Below are positions 1 to 13,247 of a stretch of 64,000 nt of DNA, piece by piece. The notes below the pieces were generated by a model. It saw only the letters and a list, made by a program, of their open reading frames with translations, was not told the DNA's origin and did not search any database. The stretch's first letter is position 1. Each line of letters opens with the position of its first letter. The stretch comes from Panonychus citri. Lineage: Eukaryota; Arthropoda; Arachnida; Trombidiformes; Tetranychidae. The position numbers were made by a program, and so were the translations under genes. The stretch covers positions 310,001 to 374,000 of the forward strand of contig NW_026515513.1 of NCBI RefSeq assembly GCF_014898815.1, in the 5' to 3' direction.

Positions 1-1568
1 AACTTTATTGTTAACGTTTATACGTTTAAATGAGTTTCGAAACTTTTTATGAAGTTCGTTATTTTCTAAACCAGGGCAACTACATTGATAGAAAAAATTG
101 ATGTTTAACTTGTTTGATCGGCAAAATGTTTTGACTCGATTAAAACTGTCAATAGTTAGCGAGTGGCCGAGTCCATTATCAATCACCAATACTGATAAAT
201 GAGGCAGTAGTTCGATTATATTGGTTAATTGTGATTCCGTTAAGGTTCCATCGATTCTAAGATATCGAACATTAGGAAATTTTTCCACAATTGGAATTAT
301 ATCGTATCCATACTAGAATAAAAATGAGAGAAAATTAAAATAATCAAAATAAATTTGATGATCGACGTCAGCGACTTACCGAATGATCAAGATTGATAAA
401 TAATCCTTGTAAATTGTCGTTTTTAATGTCACTATCTATTTGGATTCTTTCGGTGCACTTAGGAAGAATCAGAGTGAGATTTCGTAAATTTGGACAAAAG
501 TCTAGAATTCGAGTGACAAAACATAGCCTACTACCATTAAAGATATAGAGAGATTCAAGCTTCTCGAAAATTGGTCCATCGTAGGTTGAAATACGATCTA
601 AAAAAGGGATAAAAAATTACCAAACTGAACAGACACCAAGAGACGAATTAAAAAACTTACTATGCTCTCTATTTTGGTACAAAGTATTGATGAAGAGTAG
701 TTTAAGATTGGTCATGGAATCGGCGAAATTTAAAACATGGGACAAATCTATTGATAAATCCATACGATTACCAAGACGTTTCAATTTGTTGTGATTACCA
801 TAAGCTTGAAAATAATTTTCCACCAGAAGATTAACATTAGTTGTTAAATGTTCAATATCTTCCAAATAGGGTATTATGAATTGAAGCAAATTCTCTATGA
901 TTGGACATGAATGCGAAAATCTTATAGAAGAACATGTAAAGATCAGTTGAGTGATTGGATTTCCAGTGGCAAGTAAATTCGCTAATGCTGAGCATAAGTT
1001 TTGTACCTCATCACGTGTATCAGAGAATTTAATTTTCTTTAAACAAAACAGAAATTAAATCAATTAATTGGGATTAAATTTTCTAGTCTTTTTCATACCT
1101 TAACATTTGGCAGAAATTGAGAGAGTTTAATACTCTCAAGAAGCACGAGGTCATTAGAGAGAATACATTTACCATACCATTTAATCTTGAAACAATAGTT
1201 ACTTAGCGAGTGACGAGCAATATCTAAATTTAGAAAAAAATAAAAACAAATTGTCATAACAATCAACAAGAAAAACAAAGCAAAATGAATCATTGAACTT
1301 ACATTTTAAGCAGGTAACTTTGCGTAGTCTTATTTGAACCAATTTTTTCCATCTTTTACACACTGATTATCCAGAAATCAAAAAGAAACAATGAATATTA
1401 ATTAGCAAATTAACTGTAACCACAAGATAAACAATTACTTTTAACTACCTTATAACTACAACAAATTACTTTTTTCTTACCTTTTGTTAACTTCGGAAAC
1501 GAACCAAGATCAGAAAATTTGTCAAAAATCAAAAGTAAACAATCATCAGATAAATCATTTAGATTCAT
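1..1568 (-). CDS. F-box/LRR-type protein, copy A (3' end outside window)
   Basis: Six exons on the minus strand: 1481-1568, 1303-1362, 1099-1223, 661-1036, 380-597 and 1-312, each bounded by GT/AG and in frame. Exons 1-2 encode an N-terminal F-box (starts MNLNDLSDDCLLLIFDKFSD, then CKRW), the motif that docks on Skp1 in SCF ubiquitin ligases. The rest consists of leucine-rich segments of irregular LRR type (for example the piece with VRYLRIDGTLTESQL), presumably the substrate-binding part. The start ATG at 1566-1568 opens directly on the F-box. No stop occurs before position 1; the frame runs past the point where copy B stops, so the tail is longer or differs. It is a tandem paralog of the gene at 2288-3819. 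The F-box call is firm; the substrate is unknown. Confidence 0.8.
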
Positions 1569-2287
1569 ATTAGTCCTCTAACTGTCCTAAGCTTTTTAAA
1601 TTAAAATGCCAACAATTAAATAAAAAAAGAAAACAAAATAATCAAGAGAATTGTAGTCAACAAGTTGTTGATGATTAAGAGTTAATTTTTTGAATTTGAT
1701 TCAATTGAATGAACATAAGATCAATAGTATCGAATTTACAAGTTCGATTAATCGAGTTTTCATTTTTTGGAAAATTTTAAATTTTAAAAATTTAATTTTT
1801 ATTGTTGCTTAAATGTTGTTACAATGTTGTTGCTTGATTGTGATGAAAAAGTTAACGATGAGGTGACAATCAACTTCAATATTAATTGTGTTAAATCAAC
1901 ACGATTATCATTTAGTATTCACCTGATCCAGTTATTTCAAGTTCAATTTCACCTCCATTGTCAACATCTTCCAATTCATCCCATGGTTCAGAATTATCTA
2001 AATGTTCATCTAATGTAATTAACGAAGATAATTCTAATGGTAATCATCACAACAATGATACAATTAAAAAGGAAGATACAATTACAATCGAGAATTTTAT
2101 TTCTATTTTCTCAAAACATAAACTATAAAAATCAATCAATTATTAATCGTTAATAATTATCTTGAAGTTTTGTTTTCAGGTAAGAACATGTTATTGAATC
2201 ATATTGTTCACCTTAAATGTTTGTTATCAAAACTCTCATTCAATACACGAGAATTGTGATACAACAATTTATTTTGTAAATTGTTAA
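1569..2287. other. Spacer between the F-box paralogs with a possible exon remnant
   Basis: AT-rich spacer between copy A's start and copy B's stop. On the plus strand, from about 1916 to a TAA at 2127-2129, an open stretch preceded by a splice-acceptor-like TTTAG reads as Ser/Asn-rich protein (includes SPPLSTSSNSSHGSELSKC) ending in FSKHKL. It has no partner exon that I can identify, so it may be the 3' remnant of another gene or chance. No other gene is visible. Confidence 0.3.
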
Positions 2288-3819
2288 CTATAAACGTTTA
2301 AATGAGTTTCGAAACTTTTTATAAAGTTCGTTATTTTCTAAACCAGTGAGATAACATTGATAGAAAACATTGATGTTTGAATTCTTTGATCGGCAAAATG
2401 TTTTGATTTGATCAGCCTTAGTTGGCGAATAATTGATTCCATCAGAAATCACAAATACTGATAAATGAGGAAGTAGTCTGATAATTTTAGTTAATTGTGA
2501 TTCCGTTAAGGTTCCATCGATTCTAAGATATCGAACATTAGGAAATTTTTCCACAATTGGAATTATATCGTATCCATACTAGAATAAAAATGAAAGAAAA
2601 TTAAAATAATCAAAATAAAGTGATGATCGATATCAGGGACTAACCGAATAACCAAGAGTGATAAATAATCCTTGTAAATTGTCGTTTTTAATGTCACTAT
2701 TTATTTGGATTCTTTCGGTGTTCTGAGTAAAGATCAGAGTGAGATTTCTTAAATTTGGACAAAAGTCTAGAATTCGAGTGATAAAACATAGCCTTGTACA
2801 ATTAAAGATATAGAGAGATTCAAGCTTCTCGAAAATTGGTCCATCGTAGGTTGAAATACGATCTAAAAAAGGGATAAAAAAAATTCTCGAACTGAACAAA
2901 CATCAAGAGATGAAGCAAAAACTTACTTAAATGTTCACTATTTCTACTATCGATGAAAAGTAGTTCAATATTGGTCATGGAATCGGCGAAATTCAAAACA
3001 TGGGACAAATCTATCGATAAATCTAAATGATTACCAAGACTTTTCAATTTGTTGTGATTACCATAAGCTTGAAAATAATTTTCCACCAGAAGATTAACAT
3101 TAGTTATTAAATGTTCAATATTTTCCAAATAGGGTATTATGAATTGAAACAAATTCTTCATGATTGGACATGAATGCGTAAAAATTTGATCATTAATTGT
3201 GAAGATCAGTTGAGTGATTGGATTTCCAGTGGCAAGTAAATTCGCTAATGCTGAGCATAAGCATTGTTCGTAATCATTAAATTTGTAGAAGTTAATTTTC
3301 TTTTAACAAAACAGAAATTAAATCAATTAATTGGGATTAAATTTTCTAGTCTTTTTCATACCTTAACATTAGGCAGAAATTGAGAGAGTTTAATACTCTC
3401 AAGAAGCACGAGGTCATTAGAGAGAATACATTTACCAAACAATTTAGGCTTGACACGAAAATCTTCTAGCGAAGAAGTAGCAATATCTAAATTTAAAAAA
3501 TAAAAACAAATCGTCATAAAAATCAACAATCAACAAGAAAAACTGCAAAATAAATCATCAGTTATCATTGAACTTACATTTCAAATAGATAACTTTGCGT
3601 AGTCTTATTTGAACCAAATCTCTCCATCGTTTACACACTAATTATCCATAGATCAAGAAGAAACAATTAAAATTAATTAGCAAATTAACTGTAACCACAA
3701 GATAAACAATAAAAAATTACTTTTTTCTTACCTTTTGTTAACTTCGGAAACGAACCAAGATCAGAAAATTGGTCAAAAATCAAAAGTAAACAATCATCAG
3801 GTAAATCATTTAGATTCAT
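2288..3819 (-). CDS. F-box/LRR-type protein, copy B (complete, 384 aa)
   Basis: Six exons: 3732-3819, 3578-3637, 3362-3486, 2927-3299, 2645-2862 and 2288-2578; they sum to 1155 nt (385 codons with stop) and every junction is in frame. The N-terminal F-box (MNLNDLPDDCLLLIFDQFSD, then VCKRWRDLV) is followed by about 330 residues with Leu-rich repeats. This suggests an SCF ubiquitin-ligase substrate adaptor acting in cytosol or nucleus. Intron positions are the same as in copy A, and the two are close at nucleotide level even in introns, so the duplication is recent. Differences concentrate in the C-terminal LRR exons, for example the SDGINYSPTKADQIK region. The substrate cannot be read from sequence. 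Confidence 0.85.
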
Positions 3820-4242
3820 ATTAATCTTCTAACTATCCTGAGCTCTTTGGATTAAAATGCCAACCATAAAATTAAAAGGGAAAACAAAATGACCGAGATA
3901 ATTGTTGTCAACAAGTTGTTGATGATTAAGAGTCAATTTCTTGAATTTGAATCAAATTATTTGATTCAATTGAATGAACATAAGATCAATAGTATCGAAT
4001 TTACAAGTTCGATTAATCGATAATCGATGTATCGAGTTTTCATTTTTGGAAATTTTTTTCTGTTGTTGATTAAATGTTGTTACAAGTTCCTGAATGAAAT
4101 AATATTAATTACAATTTGTGGTTTATAAATAAATTTTTGTTTCCAATTATTTTTGTATAAATATTTAGTTGGGATTAAGATCGTTTCGGGTGTAAGGTTT
4201 TTAATGATATTCTTGGAATGCTGTTGATAAGTGTAAACATTG
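3820..4242. other. Divergent intergenic region, F-box copy B / SCAP
   Basis: About 420 bp of AT-rich DNA between two divergently transcribed genes, so it should hold both promoters. It contains the same upstream block that precedes copy A (duplicated with the gene). No clear TATA box or factor site stands out. Confidence 0.4.
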
Positions 4243-7200
4243 ATGGCAAATGTTTATGATAAACCACAACCATTGGTTTGTTTAAGTGATCGGGGCGGCG
4301 GAGTTAACAATTTAAATCGAAATGATTCTGAGCCTAATTGTCGTTTAACCAATAATGATACTGGTTTAAGAGATGGTCCATCAAAATGGTGGGAGTTTAA
4401 TAAACCCTGGAGATGGTTATTTCCATCAAGATCTTCATCTAGAAAGAAAATTACAAAAGTAACATCAACCTCAACCTCATCATCTTCATCTTCATCTTCA
4501 TCATCATCATTATCATCTCGTTGGTCTAGTCTTACTTTACCTTCTTTAAAGATAAAAGAGAAAGTATCCAATATCTATTATAAATATGGTTTACTCTGTT
4601 CGACTTATCCATGGTTGATTATTCTTCTCACTTTTACAATTTTCTCCTTTTGTGTTTATCCAATTTTGGGTATTCACTCATTTACCAATAATTATCTTCA
4701 AAAGTATGTAACCCCGTTGGACAATTTTTATATTCATGGTAAACCCGTAAAAGATTCATCATCTTCTTACTCAGCCAATCATCATTCTCATTCATCTCAT
4801 CCTCATCATTATCCCAATCATCAACATCAACCCAATTTGGAGGTTATTAAAGATCCACCAAGATGGGTAAGAAAATTTCCTTCTTTTCACGTTTTCTTTT
4901 CTCTCTAATCTAATGATCATCGGTCTCTAATGATCTTAACATGAACTATAATCAAATTAAAACAAGTGCTATTCCATCACCTAACACCCTGTATAGTACA
5001 AAAACGGCTATGGAATAATAATAATAATAACAATCCATCAATCAGTTTGATTTTTCATCTTTTTGTTTTTTTCTTCTTCTACTTAAACATTTGCTCTCCT
5101 CGTTCGTGTGTCTTGTGTTTCATCATCATTCTCATTAATTTCTACCTTTCCAATTAATTTTTCTCTGTGATAAAACAATAATAATAATCTAATCGAATTG
5201 TTTGTTACTCACTATTTCTATTAACAGTTCCAATCAGGAGCACCTTATGCAATTATCCAACAGATTATCATAAAGTCCGCTGTTATCCCATGGAAAAACA
5301 ATCATATTCTTATGGATGCAATTCGTGCACCATTGGCACAAGTTTTCCCTATTCTTGAATTTTTATCTAATTTTCAAACAGATTCAGGGTAAGAATTTAA
5401 TCATTTATATTGACAATGTATATTCCCTCCTTTTTGCTTTCTTGTTTATCTTTTTCTCCTTCTCGTTCTGGCTTAATCCCTTTACCCATGATAATACACA
5501 TTATGTATTCACACTTTTACACTTAAATCTACTAACTTGAAAAGTAAAATTAATCTCTCATCCAATTTAATATTTCAAGGTAATCAATAAGTTAATATCT
5601 TCAATATTTCAACCATTATTGAGAAACAACAACCTGAAACTTTCATGCTCGTAGCAATTTGTCACTAAAATAATCCAAAATTCATTCATATTCTTTATAT
5701 TTACAAATAATATTATCAAATCTCTATGAAATTGAGTTTTCGTTTTTCACAGGAATTGAGGCTCAATTACATTTAGATAAATGACAGATGAGGAAATTGC
5801 CTACGATAATTGTGACTCTCAACGATCGTAATCATTTCATTACTCTATCCAATTGATAAATTGTATGGCAAAGGAAAGTTCTTTGTATTCAATTAACTGA
5901 AATTAGTTATAAGGCATAAAATCATTTCTCTCGTAACCCGTTTAACAAGATTATGTTTAAATAATCAAGGCCAAACAATTTTTTCTACTATTGGTGTTTT
6001 TATTTATTCTATTTATAAATTTACTCATTTTTCTCCTGAATAATAATCATTACATTTAACAGTTAAATTACTCATAATTAACAATTATATTGGTTTATTT
6101 ACTTTATGTTAGATATTAATCTTTTCTTTTCTTTCTTCTTTTGTTTCAATTTTGTTTCTTTTCATTGACAGATCTAAATCAGTGAGCCTGAACGATATTT
6201 GCCTTCAAATCAATGAGCCAATTGGTTATTCAGACAATTCTGCTTCCAATATACTTCCAAGATACAGTTGCCTTCTTTTTTCTCCTGCCAATATTTGGAA
6301 AAATGATGTAGACAAATTCCGTCAGGATGCAACCATAATCAAGACCATTTTCAATACTAAAGACTTTAGTTACCTTGACTCAGGTAACCTGAGAGAGATT
6401 CTATTTGGTGTACCATGGATGGAAACCGGAATCCGACCTTTTTACGTTCGCACACGACAAAGAACATTAACCTTTGCTATTACCATTGCATTTTCGGGTT
6501 ATAATAAAATGTTCTTTGAAAATTTACGTAAACAACTTCGTGATCGTTATCCTGTTAATCCACTTTGGGAGAATCGTCATGATGACAATAAGAATAACAA
6601 TACCAATGGTCTTGCTGATTATTCATCTGATTCACCTCCAATTGTTACTCATCTTCATTTTCAAAATAGTTTCACTTTTTCCGTTAGTTCACCAATCATT
6701 GGTTGCTACATCTTTTTGTTTTTTTATATCTACTTTTCAGTTCGTGAGTTAAACTGATTTTTCATGTTAATTTTATCTCCCCAATTCAAGCTATCCAATT
6801 AATTGATACTTTTTCTTATCATTTCTTTCATTATATTGACGTTTTCTTGATTTTAGGTAAAATTGATCTTATCAAATGCAAATGGGCTTTAGCTGCGAGT
6901 TCTGTCCTTACTGTTGTTATGTGTTTACTTATGACTCTCGGAATCTGCTCATGGTTTGATTTTAATCCAACTCTTGATGGAAGTGAGATTTTCCCATATC
7001 TCATTGTTATAATTGGTATGTTTCGATTCTTGATTGGTCGTCATATAATCATCATATTAGTTTTCGATTTGCATTCTCAATTGACAGAAAGAATAGATGA
7101 AAAAGCAAATCTACTCTTTCTCTGTCTCACCATCATCATTATCGCCATTTCGATGATTATCTATGATCATTCATCATATAAATCATAATTATAAAAATCA

Positions 7201-10200
7201 TTCACCAGGAAGATAATTAATTTATATGCAGCAACTTCGAAAACTATTATGTAATCAATATCAACTGTATATGGAAACAGAAAAAATTTCATAATGAATT
7301 TTTTTACTCTCTTTACCCTGATCAGGCTTAGAAAATATTTTGGTACTCACTCAATCCGTTATTGCGACTCCAGCCCATTTGGACGTTAAAGTTAGAGTAG
7401 CTCAAGGACTAAGTCGTGAAGGTTGGTCCATGAACAAAAATCTTATCGCTGAATTAGGACTTTGCGTATTTGGTTACTTTACTTTTGTTCCTGTGATTCA
7501 AGTATGTTTGCCAATTAGATGAAGATTTTTTTTCTGTTTCTTAATTAGTCTTTATCTTTAATATCTACTTTAGGAATTCTGTCTCTTTGGCATGATCGCT
7601 CTTCTTTGTGATTTCTTTCTCCAAATGACTATTTTTATTACGCTACTTTCAGTGGACATTCAAAGAGTCGAGGTGAGTCTTGATAATGTTAATTGGCACT
7701 ACTGTTGGTGCTTATGTAGTAAATTTCCTTAACACTTTGTTTTCTTATCTTTTTGCTTAATATGCAACAACAGCTCGACGGGAGACCCAAGAAAACATCT
7801 CACTCAGCAAATGATTCTAAAAACAAAATGAATCAAGCATTTGAACAAGGGTATGTGATATAACAATTATCTTTAATAATCTAATTACGGAAACAGTAAC
7901 TTAAAAAACATGTAATAATTATCTTAATTTCATCATCAGATCTCATCCATATGATTCGGATTCATCTCGATTAAATTCAATTTCTTATTGGTCCAAATCA
8001 AGCCACATGAAACTACCCAAAAGATTAAGATTAGTTTATTTTTGGACTCGCACTCGAATGGCTCACAGATTTCTCATGATGGCCTTAATTGTTTGGATTA
8101 GTATTTTACTCTATCGATCAACAGTTTCAGACCATTACAACCAACCTGATGACGAACCAATGATAAAAGCTCAAGACGCTAAATTATCCGCACAACAATC
8201 AGTTTCCCATCAAATTCCCGCTCCGATTGAATCAACATCTAAAACATTAAAAGAAAACGATTATGAGGCTTCACAGCATCGATTAAAATACTCTAACAGA
8301 GATCCACGAGAATTACTTTCTTCTCACAATTGGTTTACTCTATTCGGCTTTTACAACATTTCCCTTTCCGGAAAATATTTATCTTTCCTGCCACCAATTC
8401 ACTTGGCCATACCCGTTGATCCAACGGAGGCACATAAGATTAGACATCCATCAGAAAGTGATCCTCAAATATTTCGACAATTTTTATATCCTGGTAGTAT
8501 TCATGCTTCTTTTGACCAGAACGATGATTGGGATGAATTTTCTTACGATGCATCAAATGATCTCAGTAATCGACCTCATTGGTCTCCTAGAGAGATTCTC
8601 CTCGCTTTACTCCTCTCCACACCTACGCTTACATTTATCATCTACATTTTGGTTACCATGTATCGGTGTATGTGTTCCCGTCGTTACGATGAGTGGCGAA
8701 GCTCATGGTCATCTAGTAATCAATCTAAAGGTCAAGACATTTCACGACACAAGATTGACGATTATTTCTTGGAAACCATGTTAGTTAAACGACAAGCTCA
8801 TCAAGATGAAATCGAAATGGTTGAATGTTCAAATGAATCACCTTATGTTGTTTCCTGCTCCATGGAGGGTGATCTCAGAGTTTGGGATGTTCTTTCTGGT
8901 GAATGTCATCTATTAATCCAACGATCACAATCAACGGACTTAATTCAACTTGATGAAAACAAGCAGACAACAACGGCAACCGCAGCAACAACATCAACAT
9001 TTAAACCTCACCATAAGCCAAGTTCTAGTTTCTCATCTGATTCAACTTATGGTTCATCACCAAGCACAAGTTCAGGTGATTGTGTTGAACAATCATTTCT
9101 ACCTTCAAATTTTGATCCATCCACTTTGATTAACAATCGTATCTCGAAATCAACAGTTGACAAATCGAAAATCGGTTACGATTTTAAGCCCTTCTATTCT
9201 CGCCTCAATTCATCTAAAAATCTTATCTCTGAACTGATTGTTAACGCTGCCGCTTCCAGTGATATCGACGTTAATCCGTACGAGATTACGGCAAATCTTA
9301 AACGTGAATCTAATCTATCATTTCAACAGATTTGGTGTCTTGATGTATATGAGAGATTTATTTTAGTTGGTTGTGCCGAAGGTCGTTTTGAGATTTGGGA
9401 CACACTGACAGGTCTTAATCACTACAATCAAGAATGTGTGACCGGAATAACCGTTATTAAAGCTCGTTCTGGTAAACTGGTAATCGGTCGGTTAAATGGT
9501 ATTTGTGAAATCTATCAAATTGAGAATCATTTTCGACCAGAAAATAATAGCTGTTATATTTTATCATCATCTTCATCATCTACATTAACATCTTTATCCA
9601 TATCATCATCAATATCATCTTCATCTTCATCTTCAACGACTTACATAAATAATACTAACACTCCACCTCAATCATCCTCATCCTCATCATCAGATCAACA
9701 ACCCTACCAAAAGCAAATGCTCAATACTTATCTTATTCATTCAATTCGTGCCCACAGTCAGCCCATAACTGCACTACAATTAGACTCTAGTCATTTAATA
9801 ACCGGAAGTGCAGATCATTTAATTAAAGTTTTCAAATTGGAAACAGGATCATGTAGTTACACTCTACATGGGCACTTTGGTGGTATCAGTTGCCTTGAAA
9901 TTGATAAGGTAAAACAAACATTTACGTCATGATACCAATCAACTAATTATTAACAATTATTATCTTTATTTTTCTCTCTCATTTCAAAGACAACATCCAA
10001 TTCAGCACTAAGTGGTTGTAAAGTTGGTCAAGTTTGTCTCTGGGATTTGACCACAGGAACTTGTTTATTCAACTTGGAAGCTCATGCAGACGCAGCAGTG
10101 ACCGCACTTCTTACCACAAGTTTATACGCGATAAGCTCAGGGACAGATAATAAAATCAACATTTGGGATAAATACTCAGGTCATCTTGTTCATTCACTAC

Positions 10201-10540
10201 CAAATGTAAGCACAAAATTTTACCGTTAGAATCAGTTGATCATTTAGACAGTTAATTTATTCATTTGTTTATTTTTTTTTCGTAGCAACGATCATTTTGC
10301 TGTGGGATGGTACCTTTGACACCTAATATATTGATCACTGCCAAAGAGGATCATCTCATCTTATGGGATTTAAGTGAAGCTACTCCTCTAAGAATAATTA
10401 ACTTAAGCTCATTTGGAGATAATAAAAGTTCTTGTATCAAGAATTTACGAATTGCGAACAAAAGTCGAGCAGTAATAGCCGATTATGGGAAAAACATTTG
10501 CATCATTCACTTTCCTGGTGTTACCCAGAAAAGTGATTGA
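4243..10540 (+). CDS. SCAP: SCAP, SREBP cleavage-activating protein (10 exons, 1435 aa)
   Basis: Exons: 4243-4866, 5228-5388, 6172-6743, 6857-7015, 7326-7501, 7574-7672, 7774-7850, 7940-9908, 9990-10205 and 10286-10540; total 4308 nt, in frame throughout. SCAP is a polytopic ER protein that escorts SREBP to the Golgi for proteolysis. Visible features: first membrane segment near residues 122-145 (YPWLIILLTFTIFSFCVYP), and a sterol-sensing domain at about 447-597 with near-verbatim family stretches (KIDLIKCKW, GSEIFPYLIVIIG, EFCLFGMIALLCDFFLQM). A second membrane block lies at the start of exon 8. The C-terminal WD40 propeller has repeats ending RVWD, EIWD, CLWD, NIWD and LWD, with a long Ser/Thr insertion. 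The start is the first in-frame ATG. It is longer than human SCAP because of low-complexity inserts. The COPII-sorting MELADL site reads VELDGR at the exon 6/7 junction. Confidence 0.95.
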
Positions 10541-10637
10541 TTTAAACAACAATTATCATCAAAATCATCAACCATTATTGTAATAATCATCTCAATTTTT
10601 TGTGTCAATTTTGTTTCTCTAACTAATGTAATCATTA

Positions 10638-10643
10638 AATAAA
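10638..10643 (+). terminator. Poly(A) signal AATAAA of SCAP
   Basis: Canonical AATAAA about 100 bp after the SCAP stop codon, in an AT-rich 3' region; the only good signal close downstream. Confidence 0.6.
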
Positions 10644-11223
10644 ATCAATTACATTTGTAATATAAACTAAACTTTAAAAAGATGAAGTTTAATTGCTACT
10701 AGTAATTTAAAACCTTCTATTATCAACCATTCAATGGAACTTGAAAAACAATCAATTAAATCAATTCTTTAATCATCTCAACTTGAATTAAGTGCAGCAG
10801 AATTAAAACTAATTCTATTATTAGAATCAGAGTTAAATTGTTACTATCGCTAATTATGATAAAATCCCTTTTCCATTATGACGTAACTTGAATTTCTTGG
10901 TTTGTTTTGATTGTCAAGTGAATTCAGGGTAATGTTTATGGGGAATTTACTCCTATTGGAAATACTAATAAACTACCAAAGATTATCAAATAATCTGAAT
11001 TAATCGTCATAGAAAACAATTAAAGATGGTAATTAACCGAACTACAATTAATTCATCCAGTTAATTTGGTCTTTCATGATTAAATTTGTGCCTCTCATTT
11101 ATCGTGATATCAGAATGAGAAAATGTTTCAATACTAATTGTACTCCAACGGATCTATTGATATAATTTATATTTTATAATTTAATTAATTCCTTTTGATT
11201 TCCAGTTAATTGTTATTCTTTAA
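10644..11223. other. Intergenic, SCAP to ACADM-like gene
   Basis: AT-rich spacer between two tandem plus-strand genes. I see no ORF, RNA gene or repeat beyond short A/T runs. Confidence 0.4.
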
Positions 11224-12572
11224 ATGTCTATTTCAATTTTTACTCGTTCTTCCAATCGATTGAGATTATCATCGTTTCAACAAGTGATCTTATCGTCTCT
11301 AAATCAAGAGAAATGTTCTCAACGTTGTATCAACTTTTTATATTCCAATGATTGTTATTATCAAAAACAACAATTAACTTCATTTAGTTCATCGTCTTGT
11401 TCATCATTTAGCTTTGAACCCTCACAAGAAACTCGGGAGATGATTGAATTGGCTCGATCTTTCACCCGAGAGAAGATCATTCCAATCGCTGGTGAACATG
11501 ATAAAACCGGTGAATTTCCATGGATCTTATTGAGAAAATTCATTCTCTCGGTTTGATGAATTTCTTTATTCCATTGGATTATGGTGGCCTTGGTGTTGAT
11601 TTTGTTGATAGTTTATTAATTCAAGAGCAATTGGGTTATGGTTGCACGGGGATTAGTATGGCGATGGCTTTGAATGGATTAACGGGATCGTCGATAGTTA
11701 AATATGGTTCAATTAGACAGAAGGAAAAATATTTAACTCATTTAGCAAAAAAACCTTCATTTACTGCCTTTTGTGTTACCGAACCGGGAACGGGATCAGA
11801 TGTGGCCGGAATTCAGACCTCAGCTAAACCAGTTTCACCCACTGAGTGGGTACTTAACGGTGAAAAGGCCTGGATTAGTAACGCGTCAACGGCTGATGTT
11901 TACTGTGTTCTCGCTCGATCCGCTCAATCAGCCGATGTCCGACCAAGTCAAGCATTCACCATGTTTCTAATTGATAAAGGTACACCCGGTGTGAGAATTG
12001 GTAAAAAAGAGATCAATCTAGGCCAAAGATGCGCCGACACCCGATCAATTAGTCTGGATAATGTTAAACTAACAAGTGAATCAATTCTTGGATCAATTGG
12101 TGAAGGTTTCAAAATAACAATGGCCGCTTTTGACTATCAACGTCCAATATTAGCCTGTAATGCAGTCGGTTTAGCTCAACGGGCTCTCGACGAGGCCACT
12201 AAATATGCCTTGGAAAGACAAGCCTTTGGAAAACCAATCGCTAATTACCAAGCAATACAATTTAAATTGGCAAACATGGCCATAGGAATTGAATCAGCTC
12301 GTCTTGTTTACATGAAGGCCGGTTGGGCCTATCAAACGGGCCAACCGATCACTCTTTTGGCCTCAATCGCCAAGACATTGGCCGCCGATGTGGCCAACCA
12401 AAGTGCCACTGAGGCTGTTCAAGTGTTCGGTGGGTCGGGATTCAACAGTGATTATCCGGTGGAAAAGCTTATGAGAGATGCTAAATTGTTTCATATCTAC
12501 GGTGGTACAGTTGAAATTCAACGAATGGTAATCGCTCGAGAGATAATTAAAAAAGTTTCTTCCAACCAATAA
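11224..12572 (+). CDS. ACADM-like: Medium-chain acyl-CoA dehydrogenase-like, one-base frame break, catalytic Glu absent
   Basis: Acyl-CoA dehydrogenases are mitochondrial FAD enzymes that introduce the alpha-beta double bond in beta-oxidation. The first segment (11224-about 11521) gives a Ser/Arg-rich leader suitable for mitochondrial import and the N-terminal helical domain. The rest lies one frame away (about 11520-12572) and carries the family signature CVTEPGTGSDVAG, GLAQRALDEATKYALER and FGGSGF. The two pieces align without a gap to MCAD, so the break near 11521-11524 behaves as loss of one G after TGG. The MCAD catalytic Glu in the IYEGT motif is Gly here (HIYGGTVEIQR), and the alternative Glu position used by LCAD/IVD enzymes is Gln (DYQRPIL). 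The gene is intronless among intron-rich neighbours, so it may be a retrocopy. The family call is firm; activity is doubtful. Confidence 0.8.
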
Positions 12573-13247
12573 CCAAAACAATCAACTATCTCTACAATTG
12601 GGAACAATTAAAACTAATCATTAACAATTTATACTCGATTCTAGAAAAATAATACGAAAAAATTAATTTGTTATCAATTTACAAAGTTTAATTTCTGTAA
12701 AATTGTAAATATCACAACGATTAGAGTTTAAAATGTACTTTTATTAATATTTAAATATTGGAATCAAGAGTTTGAGTGATTAACTAAATCTCAACAAATT
12801 GTAAAAAATATTTCAATCATTTTAATCATAATCAAAGTAATAACAGTGAATTTTTTTTAATTCATGTTAATCACTGTTTTCCCATCAGAAAATTTTGTTT
12901 TTTATCATAATAATAATAAAATAATAAAGTTGATTAGGTTTGGATTACTATAAAGAGAGAGAGAAGTAAAAATCGTAATTAGAATGATGAGAAAAAAAAC
13001 AAAACAATATCGGAATTAAATCTAATTTCTGACAATGGAAATTAAAACTTGATAAAATTGATTAATTAAGAAAAAAAAAGATGAATGATGATCATTGATT
13101 AGCCTAAGAAAATCTTGATGTCTCATAATTTGCACAAATTAAATTTGTTCAATCGTTAATTATATGTAATTAATACTGAACTGATGGAATGGACTTAAAA
13201 AAAGTGATCAACTGAATCACTCAAAATGATTGTTGGTGTTAATTGTT
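12573..13247. other. Convergent 3' spacer, ACADM-like / plastin
   Basis: About 675 bp between two converging genes; AT-rich with short A runs and AATAAT/AATAAA-like words. No gene seen. Confidence 0.4.

Noticed and set aside
4254..4571. Minus-strand acidic ORF over SCAP exon 1
   Set aside because: Antisense shadow of the Ser-rich SCAP coding exon; its Asp/Glu run mirrors the TCA/TCT repeat.
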